DNA of 5,381 bases, from NCBI GenBank assembly GCA_913057815.1, contig CAJXOV010000198.1:1-5381 (forward strand), read 5' to 3'. Source of the DNA: an uncultured Flavobacteriales bacterium (GTDB lineage: Bacteria; Bacteroidota; Bacteroidia; Flavobacteriales_D; Sanyastnellaceae). A program made the translations under genes and the position numbers. Under the pieces are notes generated by a model. It ran no database searches, was not told the origin of the DNA, and saw only the letters and a list, made by a program, of their open reading frames with translations. Shown here in pieces: positions 1 to 5,337 of this stretch. How positions within the stretch are numbered: the first letter of the stretch is position 1; each line of letters starts with the position of its first letter.

Positions 1-72
1 CCTAAAGGGTGCGCTTACACACAAGATAAAAGGTTAAAGGAATTTCAAAATGAAATGAAGCTGTGGAGTTAA
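1..72 (+). CDS. C-terminal end of an unrecognised protein (partial)
   Basis: Frame 1 is open from the first base to a TAA at 70-72 and gives 23 residues beginning PKGCAYTQDKRLK and ending EMKLWS. The peptide is rich in Lys and Glu and looks like a charged C-terminal helix, so it is probably the tail of a real gene that starts outside the window. The open length is too short to be statistically convincing and I do not recognise the family. Nothing downstream continues it: the next 190 bases are repeat-rich and non-coding. Confidence 0.5.
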   Translation, partial: PKGCAYTQDKRLKEFQNEMKLWS

Positions 73-102
73 GACTTCCTCCAAACCTCCTTTAAAAATC
101 AA

Positions 103-127
103 CAATTTTCAATCGTCAATTTTCAAT
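103..127. repeat. Tandem 11-bp direct repeat, 14-bp period
   Basis: CAATTTTCAAT occurs at 103-113 and again at 117-127, separated by CGT. Short AAT/CGT/CAAT-type tandem tracts are often seen in intergenic DNA of Bacteroidota. No function can be assigned. Confidence 0.7.
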
Positions 128-154
128 AAAACTCTTCCCACCGCGCCCCCTTTC

Positions 155-216
155 CCCACATTCGACAAAAGCTCAGTGCATCGCCTTAAGGGGCGAGTCC
201 TCCCACATTCTACAAA
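155..216. repeat. Composite dispersed repeat: direct repeats around a small hairpin
   Basis: CCCACATTCGACAAA (155-169) is repeated with one mismatch as CCCACATTCTACAAA (202-216), 47 bp apart. Between them, TCGCC (181-185) pairs with GGCGA (192-196). The first copy runs into AGCTCAGTGCA, so the unit resembles the TTCGACAA-GCTCAG dispersed repeats found in many bacterial genomes, here carrying two extra A residues. It is probably a decayed intergenic repeat and not a gene. Confidence 0.5.
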
Positions 217-262
217 GAGAAAGAAATTAGAAATAATATGGTGCGAAGCTTCCCCCTTCAGG

Positions 263-286
263 AGCGATTTCCTAGTATATGGCACA
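263..286 (+). repeat. Left terminal inverted repeat of the IS
   Basis: The 24 bases match the reverse complement of 1198-1221 at 23 positions; the only mismatch is T276. The repeat includes the transposase stop codon (272-274, read on the minus strand), so the last residues of the protein are encoded by the inverted repeat itself. Confidence 0.9.
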
Positions 287-1186
287 TGGATTTAAGCATT
301 TAAATATTAGTAATTCAAATACATCCTCTTCAGGGTTGTTTTTTTTAAAACTAATCTCATCCATATAGCTTTGAAGATGATGTTCAGTCACCTTGTGGTA
401 CTGTCCAATTATAGCTCGTTTAATAGTAGAAAAGAACCCTTCTAAGCTAGATGTATTATATCTAGCCCAAGCTCTTTGTTCTTTTTCATGATTTAATTTG
501 ACATGTTTTTCGAAATAATTTCCAATGCCATAATACGCGCCAAAACCATCTGTAACGACCTTACTAGAAGCATCTATACTTTGCTTTAGTAGGGGTCTAA
601 TTGTTTTAGCAGAAGCGTGATTTAGCACCTTTAGCATAACTGGTCCTTTTCTCTCTAGCAAGCCTAATACTGGTGTCTTATGAACCATACCGCTTTTAAA
701 TGGATTAACTTTTTGCTTACGTTTATGACTCATGTTTGCTAGATTTCCCCCAATATAAGTTTCATCAATTTCAATAAGTCCTTTGAGGTATTGTTCTTCT
801 TTCATTGCTTTTCTTAATCTCATTTGCAGGTACCAGGCAGTATTTTTATTGACATTAATTGTTCTGGCTAGTTGAAGGCTAGAGATTCCTTTTTTTGCAC
901 TAATAATCACTGATATCGCAGCAAACCACTTTAACAAAGGTAGCTTTGTCGAATGGAAAATAGTCTTCGAAGTTGAGCTAAATGAACTATTACAACTTTT
1001 ACATTTCATTCTAGAATCATCTTTTCTGTGATGAATACTTTTCCCTTCACAGAAAGGACAAATCACCCCATTAGGCCATCTAACTTTTTTCAAGTGCTCA
1101 TGACAAGATTTCTCACTCCTAAATTTCTGATATATACTATATAAATCCATTGCTTTTTTCTTCAAAGCTCCTATATCACAACACAT
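272..1186 (-). CDS. IS1595-family transposase (ISXO2-like DDE domain)
   Basis: The protein catalyses cut and strand transfer of the IS that encodes it. The 304-residue frame shows an N-terminal zinc ribbon, CPFC at 43-46 and CKSC at 62-65, then a helix-turn-helix-like segment at about 98-125 (ISSLQLARTINVNKNTAWY), and the ISXO2-like catalytic core. Likely acidic triad residues are D141 in EIDETYIGG, D213 in VTDGFGAYY, and E249 in NTSSLEGFFSTIKR, the last matching the conserved N-x(4)-EGF/W-x-x-x-KR block of the family. Length and order are normal and there is no frameshift. The first ATG (1186) gives an N-terminal MCCDIGALKKKA extension. An internal ATG at 1148-1150 starts MDLYSIYQKF, which resembles usual family N-termini more closely, so the true protein may be 292 residues. 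It is transcribed away from the three-gene cluster. Confidence 0.93.
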   Translation of the reverse strand: MCCDIGALKKKAMDLYSIYQKFRSEKSCHEHLKKVRWPNGVICPFCEGKSIHHRKDDSRMKCKSCNSSFSSTSKTIFHSTKLPLLKWFAAISVIISAKKGISSLQLARTINVNKNTAWYLQMRLRKAMKEEQYLKGLIEIDETYIGGNLANMSHKRKQKVNPFKSGMVHKTPVLGLLERKGPVMLKVLNHASAKTIRPLLKQSIDASSKVVTDGFGAYYGIGNYFEKHVKLNHEKEQRAWARYNTSSLEGFFSTIKRAIIGQYHKVTEHHLQSYMDEISFKKNNPEEDVFELLIFKCLNPCAIY

Positions 1187-1197
1187 CCTATTTACGT

Positions 1198-1221
1198 TGT
1201 GCCATATGCTAGGAAATCGCT
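1198..1221 (-). repeat. Right terminal inverted repeat of the IS
   Basis: Reverse complement of the left terminal repeat with one mismatch in 24. It lies just upstream of the transposase start, where the promoter for the transposase would be expected, although no clear promoter motif was recognised. Beyond it the sequence changes to a GC-rich CCC..AAGAGGGG motif. Confidence 0.9.
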
Positions 1222-1383
1222 TCCCAAGAGGGGAATTCTAGATTCTAATCAATACTTTTAAAATTAAGATCAAGCACCTTCAAATTTTCTCTTTCACAGC
1301 TAACTAATCAAAACTCCCCTCCTTGGAGGGGAAAAATTGCTGAATACGAAATTTTCAGTGTACCAAACTCTTTCATCAGCAAT
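1222..1383. other. Repeat-rich spacer right of the IS
   Basis: This stretch between the IS end and the first TTG of the next gene contains a CCC..GGGG motif (1223-1233), a palindromic hairpin (1315-1332) and most of a 52-bp inverted-repeat unit (1334-1385). The plus-strand frame of the following gene is stop-free from 1249 onward but has no ATG. No promoter matching the Bacteroidota TTG / TAnnTTTG consensus was found. Confidence 0.5.
1315..1332. repeat. GC-rich palindrome
   Basis: TCCCCTCC (1315-1322) is the exact complement of GGAGGGGA (1325-1332) with TT between, an 18-bp almost perfect palindrome. Together with the TTTGGGGTGGGTT found 50 bases later it resembles the CCCCTCCTTGGAGGGG-TTGGGG-TGGGTT dispersed intergenic element familiar from Bacteroidota. 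It is followed by A residues, not T, so it is not a plus-strand terminator. Confidence 0.7.
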
Positions 1384-1385
1384 TT
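1334..1385. repeat. 52-bp unit with perfect 10-bp terminal inverted repeats
   Basis: AAATTGCTGA (1334-1343) and TCAGCAATTT (1376-1385) are exact reverse complements enclosing 32 bases of unrelated AT-rich sequence. The unit lies between the two halves of what looks like one GC-rich dispersed repeat (GGAGGGG before, GGGGTGGG after). It could be a very small inserted palindromic element or simply a hairpin-forming part of a longer repeat. The right arm contains the TTG that would start the next open frame. Confidence 0.5.
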
Positions 1386-1848
1386 GGGGTGGGTTATTCT
1401 ATATTCTAATAATTCTCATTTACTAACTTTACCTCACTTGAAAAGAAAAATCATCCCATATAACTCAAAGCTAAAAGCAATAGCATATACAGAAAACAGT
1501 TTTAAAATTACAGGAAGAGGTATCGTACTTGAACTTAAGCATAGTGAAGAAGGGCTTTCTGATGGAACAAAATTGGTTTCTGAAAAATCTGATAAAGTTT
1601 GGAAAGTAAAGGCCAGAATCTTGTTTGACCATGCTGTTCATGAGCAAAAATTGTTTGAGAATGAAGTTACCGAATATATGCTGATGACGTTCAAATCAGC
1701 TAAGCTCAAACAGGAATCTATCCATCAAATAAAAGAAAGAGAATCTCAAAAGATCTATCAATATTTCATTTCACCTATTAACCATGAAGTGAAGCCTGAG
1801 CATGCTGAGCGATTGGAAATAATAAACATAGATGATAAGAAGGTATGA
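1384..1848 (+). pseudogene. Unassigned small protein with EF-Tu-domain-2-like motif; 5' end doubtful
   Basis: The frame encodes 154 residues if read from TTG at 1384, but that codon sits inside an inverted repeat and its first residues (GWVILYSNN) are repeat-derived. No in-frame ATG occurs before residue 99. TTG at 1438 (LKRKIIPYNSK) is another possible start and gives 136 residues. The recognisable part is at 37-65: ENSFKITGRGIVLELK followed by GLSDGTKLV, which resembles the F-x-I-x-GRG-x-V...G-x-x-x-G-D pattern of translation-factor beta-barrel domain 2. No GTPase motifs are present. The C-terminal 50 residues are charged and helical. The gene overlaps the next by four bases (ATGA), so it was or is translated in an operon. 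It may be a 5'-truncated remnant or a gene with a rare start. Its function is unknown. Confidence 0.45.
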
Positions 1849-2369
1849 AACAAATAATCTATAAAGCAAGCTGGCAAAGAATTTTGAGGAAGTCAATATT
1901 CCCACTACTCCCCTTTATTTGTCAGATTGTATTTAACGTCTGGTTCTTCTCAGAAGAAAAACTAGAGTGGAGTGAAATTTTTTTCATTAATACTCTTTTC
2001 GGTTTCTTGATTACTTTTCCTTCTCTTTTAATCTTTCTTAATTACTTAATTGTTGCCAGATACACATCTATCACTCTTAAGTATAATACCATTACATTTC
2101 AAAATAAGGAAACTGTTATTGAACTAAATAATCCAGAGATTGATAAAATTGAAATTCATTATGTGAAAGCTTTCAGTGAAGCTCCATGTAGCTTCTTTGA
2201 GTTTTATGTTTTATATCAAGGCGAAAAAAGAATCGCATTTAATAATTTCACTATTGATATATCTGAACTATGGTATAACACATTGGCAAGGAGAATTAAC
2301 ACTAAAAATATTGAACACAAATACTCATGGTATCCATGGATGAAAAAAAATCTAACTAATAATGAATAA
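1845..2369 (+). CDS. Unassigned membrane protein, two N-terminal helices plus soluble domain
   Basis: A 174-residue protein whose ATG overlaps the stop of the preceding frame (ATGA), implying translational coupling. Two hydrophobic segments, about 17-35 (IFPLLPFICQIVFNVWFF) and 46-69 (FFINTLFGFLITFPSLLIFL), are followed by a beta-rich soluble part from about 73 (TSITLKYNTITFQNKETVIE, then DKIEIHY, FEFYVLY, RIAFNNF) and a Trp/Tyr-rich amphipathic tail. Two helices followed by a PH-like beta domain is an architecture I associate with small membrane proteins of Bacteroidota, some of them near polymorphic-toxin loci, but I do not recognise a named family. The gene is visibly more AT-rich than the exporter gene further right. 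It is intact, with six bases between it and the next gene. Its function is unknown. Confidence 0.7.
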   Translation: MKQIIYKASWQRILRKSIFPLLPFICQIVFNVWFFSEEKLEWSEIFFINTLFGFLITFPSLLIFLNYLIVARYTSITLKYNTITFQNKETVIELNNPEIDKIEIHYVKAFSEAPCSFFEFYVLYQGEKRIAFNNFTIDISELWYNTLARRINTKNIEHKYSWYPWMKKNLTNNE

Positions 2370-2375
2370 CTACTA

Positions 2376-2786
2376 ATGAAACCCATAAATATTTTAAGCT
2401 TTAAAGATGTGTCAAAAACCAAGTTTGGAAGAGATTTAGAAATCTACATCGATGGTCAAAAGCTAGTAGATATTATGGAACTTAGTATTCCTCAAAGTGA
2501 AAAAAATAGATCCTGGAATGAGAAGGGAGATGCTATGGTTTTAACTAAAAATTTAAAAAAAACTAGAACTAATTCAGGGACAAGAGTAATTCTCACTTGT
2601 CGCGTCTGTAAAATGCCTGAAGACATTATTCTTCAAGCCTTTGAGATAATCCACGAAGAAGACTTTATCTTATGGAAGATTTCACCTCCTGGTGCTGGAT
2701 TCTATTATGATGAATTCGATTTTCTTGAATTGAAATTCCACAAACCGCTATACGTGAAGGCCATAAATGATATTCTCCAGTGGTAA
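2376..2786 (+). CDS. Unassigned small cytoplasmic protein
   Basis: A 136-residue protein starting at an ATG six bases after the previous stop, so it is almost certainly co-transcribed. No membrane segment or signal peptide is present. It opens with a strand-rich part (LEIYIDGQKLVDIM, residues 21-34), then a Lys/Arg/Asn-rich stretch, then RVILTCRVCKMPED (about 70-83) and FILWKISPPGAGFYYDEFDF (about 97-116), ending in FHKPLYVKAINDIL. The order IYIDG..L, LTC-x-C, a V/ILW segment, and a final Tyr-containing helix recalls a family of small uncharacterised bacterial proteins (pattern: IYIDG-x-x-L, L-x-C-x-CG, VIW, QY-x-x-x-L). Here the usual CG..C cluster is reduced to C-x-x-C. The match is by eye and weak. 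No catalytic residues are evident. Confidence 0.65.
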   Translation: MKPINILSFKDVSKTKFGRDLEIYIDGQKLVDIMELSIPQSEKNRSWNEKGDAMVLTKNLKKTRTNSGTRVILTCRVCKMPEDIILQAFEIIHEEDFILWKISPPGAGFYYDEFDFLELKFHKPLYVKAINDILQW

Positions 2787-2814
2787 ATTCAAAAACAACT
2801 AGTTTAGCGGCAGA

Positions 2815-3396
2815 ATGAAAAACGAACTAAGAGCATTTATAGCTGGATTCCCGTTTCTGACATCAGAAGAAACCGAAATCATAGTGGAGAACACTTTGCT
2901 ACGCGAGAGTAAAAAAGGAACAATACTACTGGAAGAGGGAAAGGTTTCTAAAGAATGCTTCGCTGTAATTAGAGGATGTGTAAGAGAATATTACATAAAG
3001 GATGGTGTAGAGAAAACTACTGCATTTTTTACTGAAGGTCAGCCCGTAAATTCCTTTTCTAGTTATACCAACAATGTGGCTTCAAAGCATTATTTAGAAT
3101 GCTCTGAGGATTCTCTTTTAACTGTGGGAAACCAATCACTGGTAGAGGAAATGTGTGTGCGTATTCCTCGCTTAGCCGAGTTCATTACTGATGAAGTTCA
3201 AAAGAGTGCTGGTGAACTCCAAGAGAAGATGGCCACCTTTATGACCTCTTCTCCTGAAGAACGTTTTTCAGATTTGATGGAAAACAACCCGAGTTTAATG
3301 AATCGTGTCCCTCAACATCAAATAGCCAGCTATTTAGGAGTTACACCTGAATCTTTAAGTAGAATCAAGAAAAGAGCATACACTAAGAAACCATAG
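2815..3396 (+). CDS. Crp/Fnr-family transcriptional regulator
   Basis: A DNA-binding regulator of 193 residues, normal for the short Bacteroidota branch of the Crp/Fnr family. Residues about 20-115 form the cyclic-nucleotide-binding-type beta barrel (KKGTILLEEG, AVIRGCVREYYIKDG, FFTEGQPVNSF). A dimerisation helix covers about 116-142, and the C-terminal helix-turn-helix lies at about 164-188 (RVPQHQIASYLGVTPESLSR). The Glu/Arg pair that contacts cAMP in Crp is not evident in the 75-100 region, and the four cysteines (48, 55, 96, 114) are not in the Fnr iron-sulphur arrangement, so the ligand is unknown. It begins 28 bp after the three-gene cluster and may be read through from it. It converges with the DUF4386 gene, with 5 bp between stops. 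No Shine-Dalgarno is visible. Confidence 0.9.
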   Translation: MKNELRAFIAGFPFLTSEETEIIVENTLLRESKKGTILLEEGKVSKECFAVIRGCVREYYIKDGVEKTTAFFTEGQPVNSFSSYTNNVASKHYLECSEDSLLTVGNQSLVEEMCVRIPRLAEFITDEVQKSAGELQEKMATFMTSSPEERFSDLMENNPSLMNRVPQHQIASYLGVTPESLSRIKKRAYTKKP

Positions 3397-3413
3397 AGTT
3401 TTTATGCCTCTAT
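3393..3413. terminator. Possible weak bidirectional terminator
   Basis: ATAGAG (3393-3398) pairs with CTCTAT (3408-3413) across a 9-base loop, followed on the plus strand by TTTTCGTTTCTTTT. It lies exactly between the two convergent genes and overlaps both stop codons. The stem is only six pairs and AT-rich, so it is a weak candidate. Confidence 0.25.
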
Positions 3414-4118
3414 TTTCGTTTCTTTTCCTCCTTTAATCAATAACCAAAAAGCAAACCATAACTCTGCTATTACAGCCATCACAAGCAAGACGGAGAAAAA
3501 TGTTGAAACTATTTCTGAGTCTATAAATGTGAGTTGTCTAAAGCAATCTCCGCCATAGCCTATCCCTCCTATTAGCATCAGTATCCCCAATACTTTTGGC
3601 GTTTTCCTTGATTTATAAATCACGTATCCTAGCGTGAACAAGTGGATGGAAAAGAAGACCTGCCATACCATTTCTCCATATTTATGTGCTTTGAAAAACA
3701 AAAGTGTAAGAGATTCTAATTGCTCCGCTGAAAATGAATTTAGGAACTCTGGTTGAGCCATTATCACACCTGGAATCATATAATTAATAAGATTCATTCC
3801 CATTATAATAGCCATAGCTATTCTGGAATAAGTGGCTATAAAAATCCCGGTTCTACTATAGGCTTTAAAAAGTCTGAAAAGCATTACCGTTAGCACTACT
3901 TCTAATACCAAAACTATTATGTCTCCTATGATTCCCCATCTGAATAATTCTTTGTTTTCTAAAAGATTTTGGAATGTGACTGATGCATTATCATAGTCCA
4001 CTATTACACCTGGCATGTAACCAATGCTTAGCCCTCCCACAATGGCTATTAATAAATACATTAGTCCGGCCAACTGCGGATAAATTCTTTCTTGGTTTTG
4101 AAGTTTTAAGAAAATCAT
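3402..4118 (-). CDS. DUF4386 family integral membrane protein
   Basis: A multi-pass membrane protein of unknown function, 238 residues from ATG at 4116-4118. The frame remains open to a TTG at 4140-4142, but MIFLKLQNQERIYPQLAGLM puts the family's usual start (a charged lead, then AGLxYLL) close to the N-terminus, so I prefer the ATG. About six hydrophobic segments are visible (ATG numbering roughly 18-37, 61-83, 92-120, 149-169, 176-194, 203-228). Family hallmarks are RWGIIGDIIVLVLEVVL, SRIAMAIIMGMNL, and the C-terminal block FFSIHLFTLGYVIYKSRKTP followed by KVLGILMLIGGIGY, close to DUF4386 (PF14329). The family has no established biochemical role that I know of. It converges with the Crp/Fnr gene, which could regulate it, though that is inferred only from proximity. 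Confidence 0.88.
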   Translation of the reverse strand: MIFLKLQNQERIYPQLAGLMYLLIAIVGGLSIGYMPGVIVDYDNASVTFQNLLENKELFRWGIIGDIIVLVLEVVLTVMLFRLFKAYSRTGIFIATYSRIAMAIIMGMNLINYMIPGVIMAQPEFLNSFSAEQLESLTLLFFKAHKYGEMVWQVFFSIHLFTLGYVIYKSRKTPKVLGILMLIGGIGYGGDCFRQLTFIDSEIVSTFFSVLLVMAVIAELWFAFWLLIKGGKETKIEA

Positions 4119-4291
4119 CTTTTCGTTTTTAAATTTCTGCAAAGTTGTGCCTCAGTTAAAACCTGTGCATTGACTTTAGATAAGAAATGGAAATTCCGTA
4201 CAATTAGAAATTCAACTCAAAAGCCTATTAGATGATTATTATTGAAGAAGATTCAGAGAAATCTATTTAGCAAAAACTTAATTTTCAGTGG

Positions 4292-5337
4292 CTAAAACCC
4301 TAATCCTAATGCAGTATACCCGACTATCAACGCCAATATCAATCCTGTGACAGTAATTAAAATAGCATCCTTTTTGTTTTCTGCGAGTAAAGGGAAAATT
4401 CCATCTCCGCTAGTAGCTATGGAAGCGGCTATTAATGCTGCCATTGGGAAATCGCCAATAGTAATAAAAGCTACAGCCACTGCTATCATACCTCCACAAC
4501 CTGGAGTAGCACCAATTAATGCTGCTAAAGTGACCACAATAAAACCTGATTTTCTCATCCAAACCTCAAATGCCTCTGCTCCTATCATCACATCTATGAT
4601 GAAGTTAGCAGTAAATAGACCAATAAATACATAGGTTATGACCATAGTAATATCTTCTATGGAATGTAATAATGTGGATCTAAGATTATCATTATGACCT
4701 GCATGGCAGTCTTCTTTTAAGATGAATCTATATATGAAGTAGTAAACTATGCTTATTACAGTTAGGGATATTGCCACCCAAACCGTTAACTCTTCTATGG
4801 CTTCTATACTCCCGCCCCATAAAGCCATGATAGAGCCTGGTGCTAGAAATAAGGCAATAGCTACGATTAAATAGAACCCAATATTTTCGATAAAATTACG
4901 AGCTGCCGAATTCTCTTCTAGCGAGCTCGAATGTATTTCTGGCACAATCTCTACTTTTCTGAACTTGATTCCCATAACATCTATGACGTAACCTACAATT
5001 ATTCCAACTACCAAACCTACTACACTTACTACTGCAAATGCAGTGAGATTAGCTGCTACATCTGCTTCATCAGAAGCCCCTAGTAACACAAATGATCCTT
5101 CGCCTAACGTGGTAATAAAAGCTGCAAATAATCCTCCAAATGTGAGATTTCCATTTTTATACATGGAAGCCGCTACTATGGTTCCTCCACACCCAGGAAT
5201 CAACCCTAACAAAGCTCCTATGATAGGCTGTGCCCATTTAGGACCGATTAAGTCTTTACGTTTAAACTTTTCCCGAGAAGCATAAGTGATCAACGCAAAA
5301 CCAATCATAGAAATAGAAACATATCCACCTATAACAC
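4292..5337 (-). CDS. Putative 10-TM metal exporter, PF11449-like (5' end missing)
   Basis: An integral membrane protein resembling the family annotated as putative manganese or heavy-metal/arsenic exporters (ArsP_2, PF11449), which would move a metal ion out across the cytoplasmic membrane. The hallmark is an internal duplication: LIPGCGGTIVAASMY then TTLGEGSFVLLGA (about 36-79 from the Met at 5308), and ATPGCGGMIAVAVAF then ATSGDGIFPLLAE (about 267-310). Each half ends in several hydrophobic helices. The central loop holds a CHAGH motif (201-205) and LLHSIED, possible metal ligands. The Met at 5306-5308 is internal: the frame continues upstream as GVIGGYVSIS to 5337, where genomic sequence ends. 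The true start and the first helix are therefore missing. Substrate is uncertain: manganese is suggested only by family annotation, and any 5' riboswitch lies outside the contig. Confidence 0.82.

Larger units (their letters stand above)
73..260. other. Non-coding, repeat-rich spacer left of the IS
   Basis: No convincing open frame is present. The stretch holds an 11-bp direct repeat near 103-127, a second direct repeat with an inverted repeat between its copies (155-216), and GC-rich pyrimidine runs near 131-157 and 250-257 that contrast sharply with the AT-rich surroundings. Short dispersed palindromic elements of this kind are common between genes in Bacteroidota genomes. No promoter or RNA gene was recognised. 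Confidence 0.6.
261..1223 (-). mobile_element. IS1595-family insertion sequence (about 960 bp)
   Basis: The element is one intact transposase gene bounded by near-perfect terminal inverted repeats (263-286 and 1198-1221). The exact ends are uncertain by a few bases; I extended them to the outer GG-containing positions because the inverted match is patchy there. About 960 bp with a single transposase fits the IS1595 family, whose members usually produce 8-bp target duplications. I could not find a matching 8-mer on the two sides for any choice of end. The intact frame and well-preserved repeats suggest recent or current activity. Confidence 0.85.

Noticed and set aside
103..216. CRISPR array
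   Set aside because: The repeats are 11-15 bp, with only two copies each and different units and spacings. No cas genes are present.
1315..1332. Rho-independent terminator
   Set aside because: The palindrome is strong but is followed by A residues on the plus strand and only a short T run on the minus strand. No gene ends just before it in either direction. A dispersed repeat explains it better.
2216..2422. 68-codon minus-strand open frame
   Set aside because: It lies antisense to the end of the 2-TM protein gene and the start of the next gene. Its hydrophobic composition follows from the A/T-rich sense strand, and it matches nothing recognisable.
2770..2814. Promoter for the Crp/Fnr gene in the 28-bp gap
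   Set aside because: TAGTTTAG is one base off the TAnnTTTG box, but there is no TTG at the expected upstream distance and the leader would be only about six bases.
4119..4142. TTG start extending the DUF4386 protein by eight residues
   Set aside because: The extension is charged and unlike family N-termini. The ATG at 4116-4118 gives the usual short lead before the first membrane helix.
4119..4291. Promoter, riboswitch or terminator between the exporter and DUF4386 genes
   Set aside because: The CAACTTTG near the DUF4386 start resembles the Bacteroidota -7 box TAnnTTTG, but no TTG lies at the right distance upstream. The TTTAGC/GCTAAA pair (4266-4296) has only six pairs and a 19-base loop. 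No structured leader is evident.
4347..4634. 95-codon plus-strand open frame
   Set aside because: Antisense shadow of the exporter gene. It is Ala/Ile/Thr/Pro-rich and low in complexity, as expected from the complement of membrane-helix codons.
5043..5285. 80-codon plus-strand open frame
   Set aside because: Antisense to the first PGCGG half of the exporter and Pro/Ala/Asn-rich with no family resemblance, so it is a shadow.
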